Source of the DNA: Nitrospirillum sp034653355
Lineage (GTDB): Bacteria; Pseudomonadota; Alphaproteobacteria; Azospirillales; Azospirillaceae
Direction: 5' to 3'
NCBI RefSeq assembly: GCF_034653355.1
Contig: NZ_JAYEER010000001.1
Location: forward strand, 1,116,001-1,180,000
Length of the DNA stretch: 64,000 nucleotides
Shown here piece by piece: positions 51,403-60,599 of the stretch (position 1 is the stretch's first letter; every line of letters begins with the position of its first letter). Made by a program: the position numbers and the translations under genes. Under the pieces are notes generated by a model. It was given only the letters and a program-made list of their open reading frames with translations. It had not been told where the DNA came from and made no database searches.

Positions 51403-52887
51403 TCAGAGTCCGTGTCCCCGCGGCGCGATCCGCACATCCGGGCGCAGCCGGCGATAGGGAAAGTGCCGAGGGTCGGTGATGTTGAAGCCGGGGGAGTCGA
51501 CCACCAGCACGGCGGCGGCCATGTCCTGGAAGTCGTTGCGGAAATGGACGCTGCTTTTCAGCACCAGGATTTTCTGGGCGGCCGGATCCAGGCCCAGGTG
51601 ACGGAGCACCTCCTGGTCGTAGGGCTGCATGCGGGCGCTGGCGACGACGATGCGGATGCCGCCGGTGCGCAGCAGAGCCGTGCGGCCCAGCCGCATGGTC
51701 TGGCCGCGCATCATCGGGCCCTTGCCGGTCACGATGCCGTCGCTGATCGCCTCCACCGTGAAGCGGGCGACCAGGGGCGTCTCCCGCCCGTCGCCCATCT
51801 TGGCGCCCAGCGCCAGTTCCAGTTCGGCACCCACCCGGGCGGCGTGCGCGGCGGCGGCCGCAGCCGGATCATGGAGGATGGCGAGGGCCGCATCCTCGGC
51901 GCCCGCGTCCACCAGCGCTTTCAAGACGCCCACCGTGTCGCTGCTGCCGCCCCCGCCGGGGTTGTCCTGGGTGTCGGCCAGGATGACGGGCCGCCCGTCG
52001 TATAGCCGCGCCGCCTCGCGCACAGCTTCCGCCGGCGCATAGATCCGTCCGGCGAAGTCCGCCTCGCGGCTGAGGATCAGGTCATGCAGCGCGTCCGCCG
52101 CCGCCTGGGCTGACGCCTGGTCCTGGGCATAGGCCAGCACCGCCGGCCCGCATTCGTAGATGTCGGACGCCGGGAACCCCTCCGCGAAGGACAGGCTGAG
52201 CAGGGGCGGCGCCTGGCGCGCGGCCAGGGCCGCATAAATCGATCGGGCCGGCTCGATGGTGGTGCACTGCCATACCGGCGGGATGAGAAAGGGGATCTTG
52301 CGGAAGGCTTTGGCCGGCGCGTGGCCGGTGCGCAGGATGCCGTCCAGCAGCCGCGCCGCCTGGCGGCCGCAATCGGCCATGTCGATGTGGGGATAGGTGC
52401 GATAGACGATCAGCGCCGTCGCCAGATCCACCATTTCCGCCGTGACGTTGGCGTGCAAGTCCAGCGTCGCCACCACCGGGATGTCGCCCACGGCGGCACG
52501 GACACGACGCAGGATTTCCCCGTCGCCGTCCTCATGGCTTTCCGTGACCATGGCGCCATGCAGGCAGAGATAGACGGCGTCGGCGGGCAGGGCGGCTTGG
52601 ATGCCTGTGACGATGTGGCCGCAGAGGGCGTCGAACGCCTCATCCTCCACATCGGCGGCCGGCTGGGCGATGGCCCAGGTGGTGAAGACCAGCTCATGGC
52701 CCAGCGTCACCGCTTCGTCGCAGAAGCCGCCGATGCCCCAGTTGGTCCGCCGGATCTCATCCAGCGACACGGGGGCCTCGGCATCGTAAGGCCGGCCCAG
52801 CACGTCGATGAAATCGGCGAAGGTCGTCCTGCGGGGATAGAAGGAATTGATTTCGGCCTGGAAGCCGCCGACGACGATGCGGGCCAT
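51403..52887 (-). CDS. MlrC-family (M81) metallopeptidase, copy 2
   Basis: A 494-aa second M81 protein: MARIVVGGFQAEINSFYP, LCLHGAMVTESHEDGDGEIL, ATLDLHANVTAEMVDLA (Asp-x-His) and VYRTYPHIDMADCGRQAA, then ILADTQDNPGGGGSSDT. It is clearly related to, but divergent from, the copy at 48884, so the two probably act on different bonds. GAAGGGA precedes ATG 52887. It lies 55 bp after the S12 hydrolase and 21 bp before the dipeptidase. Confidence 0.87.
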   Translation of the reverse strand: MARIVVGGFQAEINSFYPRRTTFADFIDVLGRPYDAEAPVSLDEIRRTNWGIGGFCDEAVTLGHELVFTTWAIAQPAADVEDEAFDALCGHIVTGIQAALPADAVYLCLHGAMVTESHEDGDGEILRRVRAAVGDIPVVATLDLHANVTAEMVDLATALIVYRTYPHIDMADCGRQAARLLDGILRTGHAPAKAFRKIPFLIPPVWQCTTIEPARSIYAALAARQAPPLLSLSFAEGFPASDIYECGPAVLAYAQDQASAQAAADALHDLILSREADFAGRIYAPAEAVREAARLYDGRPVILADTQDNPGGGGSSDTVGVLKALVDAGAEDAALAILHDPAAAAAAHAARVGAELELALGAKMGDGRETPLVARFTVEAISDGIVTGKGPMMRGQTMRLGRTALLRTGGIRIVVASARMQPYDQEVLRHLGLDPAAQKILVLKSSVHFRNDFQDMAAAVLVVDSPGFNITDPRHFPYRRLRPDVRIAPRGHGL

Positions 52888-52942
52888 CCCATATTTCCCT
52901 TCGCTTGTCTCTCGATCAGTCCGCGCTCGATGGTACGCCGGT

Positions 52943-54880
52943 TCAGAAATCCAGACTCCAGCCCAGCATCTGGAAGGCGATGCCGAACCAGACGGTGGCG
53001 GCGCAGGCCAGGGCGATGGCGCCGCTGGAAATCCGTGCCCGCCAGTCGCGCCTGCGCATCCACGCCGCTCCCGCATCCGCAACGGCGGCCAGGCTGCCCA
53101 GCGCGCCGATCAGGCCGAAGATCTGGAAAAGGCGTAGCCAGCCGTCGATGCGGTCGTTCAAGGGCACGCGGCCGGGTGAGATCACGACGATCACGAACAC
53201 CAGGGCGCCGCCCAGGAAGATCAGGTTGGCCACGGCTGCCAGGCGCGCCAATCGGCGCCGTGTCAGTTCCGCCGCGGTGCATGTCGGCGGGGCCTTGCGC
53301 CGCAGCCGGCGCACGAGGGCACCCAGGGGCCACAGCACGGTCGTCCCCAGCAACACCGTCAGGGTGGCCAGCAGCAGGGGCAGGTTCCACCCGGCGCTGC
53401 GCCAGGCGGGCACAGGCTGCAGGACGTAGAGGGGCGGGGCGACGATCCGGGCCACCCGATCCCCTTCCAGCTGGACTTCCAGCCGGTCCGCGCCGGCCAA
53501 GTCCCGCCAGACATGGGGTGCCACCTCCCGCCACCGTTTGGGCGCGCCATCAGGGCCCATCAGGGTGCTGACCGTCAGGATACCGCCACCCTCAACGCTG
53601 ACGTGGGTCTGGCCCAGCAGGGCGAAGAAGGCGCCGAAACTGCTGTCGGACCGCTGCGTCGCCTCATAGATGCCCGCCGCCTGCCGGCCGTCGGCCAGGG
53701 CGGTTGGCAGAGCCGCTTGGTCGGCGCGCGCCTGCGGAAAGTAGCGGTCGGCGAATTGCGCCAGTACCTGTTGCCGCAGGCGGCTGGCCGTATCGTTGGC
53801 GCCGGCGCTGTTCATGGAAATGAAGATGCCCAGGTCCTGGTCCAGGAACAGGTGCATGTCGCTGTGGAACAGGATAGTGCCGCCCGCGTGGCCGATAATG
53901 GCCTGGCCGTTGCGGTCCTCCCGCCGGAAGCCCAACGCCAGCCCGTTGACGACGGGGGATGCTTGCAGCGCCGTCGCGTGCATCAGGCGCGCGGTCTCTT
54001 CGGTCAGGATCCGCGCGTCGCCCAGCCGCCCCAGCCGCAGGTGCGCGGTCATGAACCTGGCCATATCCTCCGCCGTGGTGGACAGGCCGCCGGCCGGGGC
54101 CGGGCTGATGACCTCAAAGGGCTGTGCCGCCGCGACGCCAGTCAGATACCCTGCCGCCATGCCTTCCTTCAGGGCCGGTGGCAGCGGCTGGCGGAAGGTG
54201 GTGTGTCTCATGCCCAGGGGGGCCAGGATGTGGCCCTCCACATAGTCCGCGAAGGGCTGGCCGGACACACGGGCCACGATGTACCCAGCTAGGGCGGCGC
54301 CGTAGTTGGAATAGGCCGTGACCGTGCCGGGCGGGAACATGCGTGGCGGGATCCAGGACTTCAGGAACTGCTCGTTATTCAGCGGATCCTGGTCTTCGGT
54401 GAAGACAATGTCCTTGACGCGGTCCTCGAACCCGCCGGCATGGGTCATGAGCTGCCGCATGGTGATGGGCTTGCCCCAGGCGTCGGGGATGCGGAAATCC
54501 AGATAGGCGTTGATGTCCCGGTCCAGGTCCATGCGGCCCGCCTCCACCAGCTGCATGACAGCGGTCCAGAGCAAGGTCTTGGAAATCGATCCCGGCCGGA
54601 ACAGCGTCCGGCTGGGGTCGACTGGACGCCGCGTGGCCAGGTCGGCATAGCCATAGCCCTTGGTGAACAGCACGTCGCCGTCCTTCACCACGATGACGAC
54701 GGCGCCGGGAATGCCGCCGCGCTCCAGGGCTGGTGGGACGAGACCGTCGAAGAACGCGTGAACGTCGTCGGCGGTCAGCGGGTGCTCCGACGCCAGAGGT
54801 TCCGCCGCGGCCGCCGCTGCCGTCAGCAGGCATGTCGCCATCACCAGCCGTCGTGCCAGGGTCGGGAAGAAGGATATCAA
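52943..54880 (-). CDS. Membrane-anchored S12 serine hydrolase (beta-lactamase/D-aminopeptidase family; MlrB-like)
   Basis: A 645-aa protein. A signal peptide is followed by an S12 domain (residues ~35-380) with SxxK at Ser98-Lys101 (PGSISK), YxN at Tyr190-Asn192 (AYSNYG) and GHAGG. A spacer region and about five C-terminal membrane helices (~485-640) complete it. The active site faces the periplasm. MlrB of the microcystin pathway is in this family. TTG 54880 is the likely start because AGGAG lies 7 nt upstream and it completes the signal peptide. It is downstream of the TonB receptor. Confidence 0.85.
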   Translation of the reverse strand: MISFFPTLARRLVMATCLLTAAAAAAEPLASEHPLTADDVHAFFDGLVPPALERGGIPGAVVIVVKDGDVLFTKGYGYADLATRRPVDPSRTLFRPGSISKTLLWTAVMQLVEAGRMDLDRDINAYLDFRIPDAWGKPITMRQLMTHAGGFEDRVKDIVFTEDQDPLNNEQFLKSWIPPRMFPPGTVTAYSNYGAALAGYIVARVSGQPFADYVEGHILAPLGMRHTTFRQPLPPALKEGMAAGYLTGVAAAQPFEVISPAPAGGLSTTAEDMARFMTAHLRLGRLGDARILTEETARLMHATALQASPVVNGLALGFRREDRNGQAIIGHAGGTILFHSDMHLFLDQDLGIFISMNSAGANDTASRLRQQVLAQFADRYFPQARADQAALPTALADGRQAAGIYEATQRSDSSFGAFFALLGQTHVSVEGGGILTVSTLMGPDGAPKRWREVAPHVWRDLAGADRLEVQLEGDRVARIVAPPLYVLQPVPAWRSAGWNLPLLLATLTVLLGTTVLWPLGALVRRLRRKAPPTCTAAELTRRRLARLAAVANLIFLGGALVFVIVVISPGRVPLNDRIDGWLRLFQIFGLIGALGSLAAVADAGAAWMRRRDWRARISSGAIALACAATVWFGIAFQMLGWSLDF

Positions 54881-54957
54881 TGCTCAGCTCCTGGTCCGTG
54901 CCGATCCTGGCGCGATGACGGCGGGCCGCCCGCCGAAGCGGCCCGCCCCATCAGGCT

Positions 54958-57171
54958 TCAAAAGGACTTGGAAACGCGCAGTCCGAACTGTCGGGGGGCG
55001 CCGGCCTGCGCCAGGCTGCCCAGCGACAGGGAGGAGATGTAGTGCAGGTCGAACAGGTTGGTCGCGTAGGCGACCACCGACCACTTCGACGGCGTGTCGT
55101 AGGCGACCTGCGCGTTGAACAGGTTTTGCGCGGCCAGGCGGTCCGTGGGCGAAACGGCGAACACGCTGGCCCACCGGGAACCGACCATGCCGTAGTCCAG
55201 CCGTGGCGTCAGCGTGGCGTCCCCGATGGCGAAGGCGTACTGGACACCGGCGTTCACCGTCCAATGCGCGGCGTTCGGCTGCTGCCGCCCGGTCAGATCC
55301 TGGAAACCCAAGGTGGGGAAACGGCCGTCGACGGCGGAGAAGGCGCCCAGCTCGGTATTCAGGTAGGCGGCGCCGAAGTCGAGGGAGAGGGCGCCGAACA
55401 CCGCCTGCGCCTGCGCCTCGACGCCATCGATGATGGAGGTGCCGGTGGCGTTGTGCAGGGCGCTCAAGCCGGTGGTCGGATCGAAGGTCGAGACCTGGTA
55501 GTTCTCATAGACATTGTAAAAGCCGCCGACCTGGGTGCGCAGGTGGTTGCTGAAGAAGGTGCTTTTCCAGCCGATTTCATAGTCCGTCACCTCCTCCGGC
55601 TTGAAGGCTGGCGCCGGCGTGCCCGCCGGCAGCCCGGTGGCGGCGAACGGGTTGATGCCGCCGGACTTGTGGCCGGTCGCGACGAAGGCGTAGACCATGT
55701 CGGTGTCACTGACATGGAAATTGACGTTCGCCTTGCCGGTGAACTTTGAGTCGCTTTCCTTCTGGCCCACGATGGGGTGGTGGATCAGCGGAGCGCCGTT
55801 GAACAGGACATAGAGATCATCCGTCAGGCTCATGTGCTGTTCGGAATAGCGGCCGCCGAGCTGGAACTCGATCAGGTCGTTCAATTCATAAGTGGCTTGG
55901 CCGAATATGCCCCAGCTCTCGATGGGCGTCCGGTAGTTGGCCTTCAGGGCCAGCCCCTGGGACAGGGTGCCGAAGGGCCCAGCCGATTGCACCAGGCCGC
56001 CGTCGGGAAGTTCCACCAGTTCATTCTGGTAGACGCCGCCCACCACCCATTTGAGCGGTCCCGTGTTGGGGGAGATCAGGTTGATTTCCTCCGAGACCGT
56101 CCGGTCGCTGCCCACCACGTCGTAGATCATCGGCCCGGGGCCGGCTGGCGACACCAAGTCGGTGCCGTCGTAATCCAGATCGTACGAGGTGCGGGCGTAC
56201 TGATAGCCGGCGATGGACCGAAGCGTATAGCCGCTGTCGAAGTCGTAGCTGACCTGCAGGACCGATCGCATCCCCCTTTCAACGCCCGCCAGATGGGCGT
56301 CGGAGGTGAGGTCGAACAGATGGTCCGTTCCGTCCCGCGCCGGGCCGGCGGGCGAGCCACCGTGGTTGATGTACATGAAATCGTTCTTGAGGACGATTTT
56401 GAGCTGGTCCGTCGGCTGCCACAGGAAACTGATGCGGCCGTCGGCCTCGCGGTGGTTGCCCGGGTTGCCGGTCCAGGGGCCGCTGACGTTGTAGAAGCTG
56501 TTCCGCCGTTCGTCATTGGTGGCGATGCGGATGGCGAAGTCCCGGCTGACGGGGATGTTCAGGACGCCCCGGAAGCGGACGTCGTCGTAATTGCCGTATT
56601 GCAGTTCGGCGGAGCCGCCGAGCTTGTCCAGCGACGGATCGTTCTCTCGGATGAACAGGGCACCGCCGGTGGCGTTCTGCCCCGCCAGGGTGCCCTGCGG
56701 GCCGCGCAGCACCTCCACGCTGGCCAGGTCGTAGTACGGCTCGTTGCTCATGAAGCCGCCAGGAGAGGCCGAGACGCCGTCGCGATAGATCAGGACGCCG
56801 GAAGGGTCCTGGATGCCGCCTTCGCTCTTGCCGATGCCGCGGATGTTCACCAGCAGGTTCTCGCCCGTGTCCTGGATGGTCAGCGATGGGGTCGCGAACT
56901 GCAGGTCGACGATGTTGGTGATGCCCTTGGCGTCAAGCTCGGCGCCGGAATAGACGGTCGCCGCCACCGCGGTCTTCTGCAAGCCGACCGACCGGCGCTC
57001 GAAGGTGACGACGATCTCTTCCAGCGTGTCCGGCGTTGTGCCGGTGGTCGCGGCCGGTGCGGTGGCCTGGTCCGCCGCTTCCGCCCGGGCCGTGGGGGCC
57101 AGCAGGCAGGCGGTCGTAAGGAAGGCCGCCGACACCGTTGCGTACCGCCAATTTCCCAAAGTCTTAGCCAT
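54958..57171 (-). CDS. TonB-dependent receptor, first gene of the hydrolase operon
   Basis: A 737-aa receptor: signal peptide ending in ARAEAADQ, TonB box LEEIVVTFERRS, plug (LQFATPSLTIQDTGENLLVN, RGIGKSEGGIQDPSGVLIYR, EVLRGPQGTLAGQNATGGAL) and barrel ending FGLRVSKSF. The plug type is that of sphingomonad/Caulobacter receptors for assorted organic ligands. GAGAGGGG precedes ATG 57171. Transcribed ahead of the S12, MlrC and M19 genes, it should import their substrate. A TetR-type operator lies 73 nt upstream. Confidence 0.9.
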   Translation of the reverse strand: MAKTLGNWRYATVSAAFLTTACLLAPTARAEAADQATAPAATTGTTPDTLEEIVVTFERRSVGLQKTAVAATVYSGAELDAKGITNIVDLQFATPSLTIQDTGENLLVNIRGIGKSEGGIQDPSGVLIYRDGVSASPGGFMSNEPYYDLASVEVLRGPQGTLAGQNATGGALFIRENDPSLDKLGGSAELQYGNYDDVRFRGVLNIPVSRDFAIRIATNDERRNSFYNVSGPWTGNPGNHREADGRISFLWQPTDQLKIVLKNDFMYINHGGSPAGPARDGTDHLFDLTSDAHLAGVERGMRSVLQVSYDFDSGYTLRSIAGYQYARTSYDLDYDGTDLVSPAGPGPMIYDVVGSDRTVSEEINLISPNTGPLKWVVGGVYQNELVELPDGGLVQSAGPFGTLSQGLALKANYRTPIESWGIFGQATYELNDLIEFQLGGRYSEQHMSLTDDLYVLFNGAPLIHHPIVGQKESDSKFTGKANVNFHVSDTDMVYAFVATGHKSGGINPFAATGLPAGTPAPAFKPEEVTDYEIGWKSTFFSNHLRTQVGGFYNVYENYQVSTFDPTTGLSALHNATGTSIIDGVEAQAQAVFGALSLDFGAAYLNTELGAFSAVDGRFPTLGFQDLTGRQQPNAAHWTVNAGVQYAFAIGDATLTPRLDYGMVGSRWASVFAVSPTDRLAAQNLFNAQVAYDTPSKWSVVAYATNLFDLHYISSLSLGSLAQAGAPRQFGLRVSKSF

Positions 57172-57243
57172 GAAACCCCTCTCTGTCCCCGGCCGGTCAG
57201 GTTGCGATTGCCCCGACCTATGCCCTTTTGTTTTCTTTGCTAA

Positions 57244-57263
57244 TAACATTAAATATGTAATGT
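57244..57263. promoter_or_regulatory. TetR-type operator upstream of the TonB receptor operon
   Basis: The 20-mer here, read on the minus strand, is ACATTACATATTTAATGTTA. It differs at only two positions from the site at 60265-60284. Both are near-perfect palindromes placed 60-95 nt before a start codon, and the tetR gene lies between the two units. This site also faces the tetR promoter. Confidence 0.7.
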
Positions 57264-57457
57264 ATGTTTATGTCAATCGACATTGGCGCCGCAGTCGGGC
57301 TAATTGGCGCGGGGAACGCTTTGTGGCCGGAAGTTTGCGCAATATCAGTCGGCTAGCGGGTGGTGCCGGATGTCGCGGCATATAGCTGTTGCGAGGATGT
57401 CCGGGGATGGTTAACCGTTTGCGCGGGCCGTGCCTCGCAGAGGTAGAGAGGATCGAC

Positions 57458-58129
57458 GTGGCAGAGCACACTACACATCCCACGCGGGAAGAGACGGGCG
57501 ACAGGGCGGGGCGGGGCGGCCGGGTGCGGCGCACCCAGGAAGAGCGCAGCACGGAAACCCGGCGCAAGCTGGTGGATGCGGCCATCCTGGTCGTGCAGGA
57601 ATCCGGCTACGCCAACCTCACCATCCAGAAGGTGGCGCAACGTGCCGGCATGACCAACGGTGCCATGCAGCACCACTTCCCTGCGCGCGAGGACCTGCTG
57701 TTGGCCGTGCTGGACGCAGTCTATCCCGTGCTGGAAATGCCTTTTGAGCGGATAGCCGCGCGGAAACTTACGATTCCGCAGCGCATGGACACGCTGGTGG
57801 ACCTGTTCTGGGAAATCTATTGCCGCCCGGAATATCTGGTCATCTGGGACGTGGCGTTCGGCACGCGCAACGATCCGGCCCTGCGGCAGCGCCTTGAGGG
57901 CTATCAGCGGGCCATCCAGGCGCACCTGATCAAGAACCTGACGGCGCTGTTCCCGGAAGTGGACATGACCAAGCCCGGCGCCAGCCAGGTCTTCACATTG
58001 GCCATCAGCTATCTGCGCGGCATCGCCCTGCAGGCCGTCTTCGGTGTCACCCATGGTCGCGAGGACCTGGTCCTGATCAAGGACATGGCATGCGAGCGCC
58101 TGGCGCGTTTCCTGGTCTCTGCCGAGTAA
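57458..58129 (+). CDS. TetR-family repressor of the two hydrolase units
   Basis: A 223-aa protein with a TetR helix-turn-helix (TRRKLVDAAILVVQESGYAN, then AGMTNGAMQHHFPAREDLLL) and a helical effector domain. GTG 57458 is chosen because AGAGAGG lies 6 nt upstream; a longer frame begins at 57407. It lies between, and divergent from, the receptor operon, with twin operators at 57244 and 60265, so it most likely represses both hydrolase units and itself. Confidence 0.87.
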   Translation: MAEHTTHPTREETGDRAGRGGRVRRTQEERSTETRRKLVDAAILVVQESGYANLTIQKVAQRAGMTNGAMQHHFPAREDLLLAVLDAVYPVLEMPFERIAARKLTIPQRMDTLVDLFWEIYCRPEYLVIWDVAFGTRNDPALRQRLEGYQRAIQAHLIKNLTALFPEVDMTKPGASQVFTLAISYLRGIALQAVFGVTHGREDLVLIKDMACERLARFLVSAE

Positions 58130-58148
58130 GGGGTGCCGAATAAAAAGA

Positions 58149-58184
58149 GGCCATCGACAGGGATGGTTCTTCCTGCCGATGGCC
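58149..58184. terminator. Bidirectional terminator between tetR and the second S12 gene
   Basis: The arms GGCCATCG and CGATGGCC (58149-58156, 58177-58184) are extended inside by CAGG/CCTG with one mismatch. TAAAAAG precedes on the plus strand, giving a T run on the minus strand. It lies between two convergent gene ends. Confidence 0.7.
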
Positions 58185-58212
58185 CTCGGGGCACGCGCTG
58201 GAGCGCGCGTGA

Positions 58213-60201
58213 TCAGTAGGCGAGGCTGGGTGTCAGCAGGTGTTGGCCCGCGATGGTGGCAGCCATCACCAGCAGCGACAGGGTGACGAGGCTGAGGCCG
58301 GTGCGGGATAGGATCGATCCCTCCCGTCTCCGCCAGGCGATAACGGCACTCCACAGCGTGAACAGCGCGCCAAGGCAGACCAGCGCCGCGAGCACCTGGA
58401 AAACCCGCATCGCCGGGTCGAAGCGAACCGACAGGACCGTCAGGTCCAGGCTGGCCAAGGCCTGGACATAGATAGCGACCAGCGCTATCAGCACCAGGGC
58501 AACCAGGATGACGCCGTTGACGGCCAGTCGCCGGCGCCGGACGGGCAAGGGCATCGTCTCCCGCAACGGCCGCTTGAGGCGCCAGCGCACCAGGGTGGAA
58601 ATGGGCCACAACAGTGCCGCCGCCAGCAGCACGGCCACGGCGCCTGCCAGCAGCAGCGCCAGGACATGGCCGTTGAAAGCGCCCTGCCGCTCATATTCCG
58701 CGATGCTGTCGACCACCATGACGTCGGGCCGGCCCGACGCGCCCGTGACAAAGGTGACGGTGTGGCCTTCACCGTTGTGCTCCCGGAACATCAGCTTGCC
58801 GTCGGACCAGAACGTCCGGGGCGAACCATCGTAGCGGGTCAGACCCGCGACGGAGATCGACCCGTCCGGATGGGCGGTGACGTCCACCGTGCCCAGGGAA
58901 GAGAATAGGGTCAGAATCGTCGTCTGCGCCCTACGGGTGGTCAGGTAGGCGCCGGCCACGGCCCTGGCGTCCTGCGCCGCGTTGGCTGCGGGCTCGGGGA
59001 GGGGGCCGGCCGGGGGCAGGTAGCGGTCCAGCAAGCTCTGCCAGACGGCGGATCGTATCCGGACCATGTCAGTGCCGGAGGAATTGAAGATCAGGAACAC
59101 GCCCAGCCGCTCCGATGGCACCAGCCAGAGATAGCTGTGCTGGTAGGACAGGTCGCCACCATGGGCCAGGGCGAAGCGGCCGTTGGCGGCGGATTGGTAG
59201 AAGGCCACGGCGATGCCGGGCGCGTCGGGCCGCGCGCGCCATTGGATGGTGTGCATGGTGCGCGCCGTCGCCTCCTCCAGGATGCGGGCATCGCCATAGG
59301 CGCCATCCTGAAGGTGGGCGATCATGTACCGGGCCATGTCGTCGGCGGTGGAATACATGCCGCCGGCCGGCCGGCGGGCCAGATATTCAACGGGACGCGG
59401 CGGCTCCGACGACAACTTGTATTCCTTGGACATCAGCGGCGCCAGGTCGGCCGGCACGGGGGCGGCGAAGGTCGAGTGCGCCATGCCCAGCGGTTTGAGG
59501 ATGTGATCCGCGACATAAGCCGCGAACGGCTGGCCGGAGACCCGCTCCACGACGTACCCGGCCAGCGAGTTGCCGAAGTTGGAATAGGCGACGCGGCTGC
59601 CGGGCCGGAAGATCTGGGGCAACTGATGGCTGCGCAGGAACTGCCCAAGGTCGGAAATGGTCTCGGGGGCCTCCAGCAGATCCTTGCCGTTCTCCTGCAG
59701 GCCGGCAGTATGCGTCAGTAGTTGGCGGAGCGTGACCGGTTCCGGAAAATCCTTGCGCAGCGGGAAGTCCAGGTAGGATTGGACATCCGCGTCCAGGTTC
59801 AGCTTGCCTTGCTCCACCAGTTGCATGACGGCCGTGGCCGTGAAGGTCTTGGAGATGGAGGCGACGCCGAACAGCGTCTGATCCGCCCGCACGGGGGTTC
59901 GCCGCTCCACATCGGCATAGCCATAGCCCTTTTCGAACAGGACCGCGCCATCCTTGACGACGGCGATGGCGGCCCCGGCGATGCTGTCCCGCTCCAGCCG
60001 CTGGCTCATGATGCCGTCGACGAACGGCTCCAGGTCTTCCCGTGTCATGGGGCGGGGCATGGGCCCAGTCGCCGGTTGATCCGGCACTGCGCTGCCCGTC
60101 TGCGCCGCCACGGTGGATACCGGCGGAAGTAGCGGCGCCACCGTGGCGGCAAGCGTCATGATGGCCAGACGCCAAAGGGACCGCCTAAGCAAATGATGCA
60201 T
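58213..60201 (-). CDS. Membrane-anchored S12 serine hydrolase, second copy
   Basis: A 662-aa paralogue of the protein at 52943: signal peptide (to VAAQ), S12 domain with SxxK at Ser115-Lys118 (ASISK), YxN at Tyr206-Asn208 (AYSNFG) and LAHGGD, and again about five C-terminal helices. The architecture, length and shared operator indicate a duplicated enzyme with the same general job, perhaps different specificity. ATG 60201 follows GGGAACGG; upstream ATG/TTG codons at 60216/60219 are possible. Confidence 0.85.
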   Translation of the reverse strand: MHHLLRRSLWRLAIMTLAATVAPLLPPVSTVAAQTGSAVPDQPATGPMPRPMTREDLEPFVDGIMSQRLERDSIAGAAIAVVKDGAVLFEKGYGYADVERRTPVRADQTLFGVASISKTFTATAVMQLVEQGKLNLDADVQSYLDFPLRKDFPEPVTLRQLLTHTAGLQENGKDLLEAPETISDLGQFLRSHQLPQIFRPGSRVAYSNFGNSLAGYVVERVSGQPFAAYVADHILKPLGMAHSTFAAPVPADLAPLMSKEYKLSSEPPRPVEYLARRPAGGMYSTADDMARYMIAHLQDGAYGDARILEEATARTMHTIQWRARPDAPGIAVAFYQSAANGRFALAHGGDLSYQHSYLWLVPSERLGVFLIFNSSGTDMVRIRSAVWQSLLDRYLPPAGPLPEPAANAAQDARAVAGAYLTTRRAQTTILTLFSSLGTVDVTAHPDGSISVAGLTRYDGSPRTFWSDGKLMFREHNGEGHTVTFVTGASGRPDVMVVDSIAEYERQGAFNGHVLALLLAGAVAVLLAAALLWPISTLVRWRLKRPLRETMPLPVRRRRLAVNGVILVALVLIALVAIYVQALASLDLTVLSVRFDPAMRVFQVLAALVCLGALFTLWSAVIAWRRREGSILSRTGLSLVTLSLLVMAATIAGQHLLTPSLAY

Positions 60202-60264
60202 GATCACCGTTCCCATCAATCGCGTCCGGGCTTCAGCCGGCGTGGCATGGCAAGACGCATATAT

Positions 60265-60284
60265 ACATTACATAATTAATGTAA
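60265..60284. promoter_or_regulatory. TetR-type operator upstream of the second S12 gene
   Basis: ACATTACATAATTAATGTAA is a palindrome with two mismatches to the copy at 57244-57263. It lies 64 nt before the S12 start in an A+T-rich promoter. Confidence 0.7.
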
Positions 60285-60599
60285 CTTGCCGTCAATGGCT
60301 ATATGAAGGCGACGGAAACGAAGGCGTTGCCGGGCTTTCCCTATCGCGGACCCCTTCGCCCCCTCTCCTCTGCGAGTGCTGGGTGCTGCCCGGTAGGGCT
60401 GCGATTTTGAAAATTTGAAAGTACGCACTCAGTAGTATTTATAAAATACCGACATAGTTTATTGTTTATCAGGTGAGTATGGCAATTAATTAGCCGGAAG
60501 ATCTGATAATAAATGCTCTGAAGCAATAATTGCCTTGAATAAACTCTGGAAGTTGATGGGCTTTTTGGCGCAATGACAATCATCATTGGGGATTTTCTC
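60285..60599. other. A+T-rich gene-free stretch
   Basis: About 315 bp between the divergent S12 gene and the oxidase-like gene. The part 60405-60560 is strikingly A+T-rich for this genome (AAAATTTGAAAGTACGC, TATTTATAAAATACC, AATTAATTAG). It must contain the promoter of the following operon. I see no reading frame or clear palindrome beyond the operator. Confidence 0.5.
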
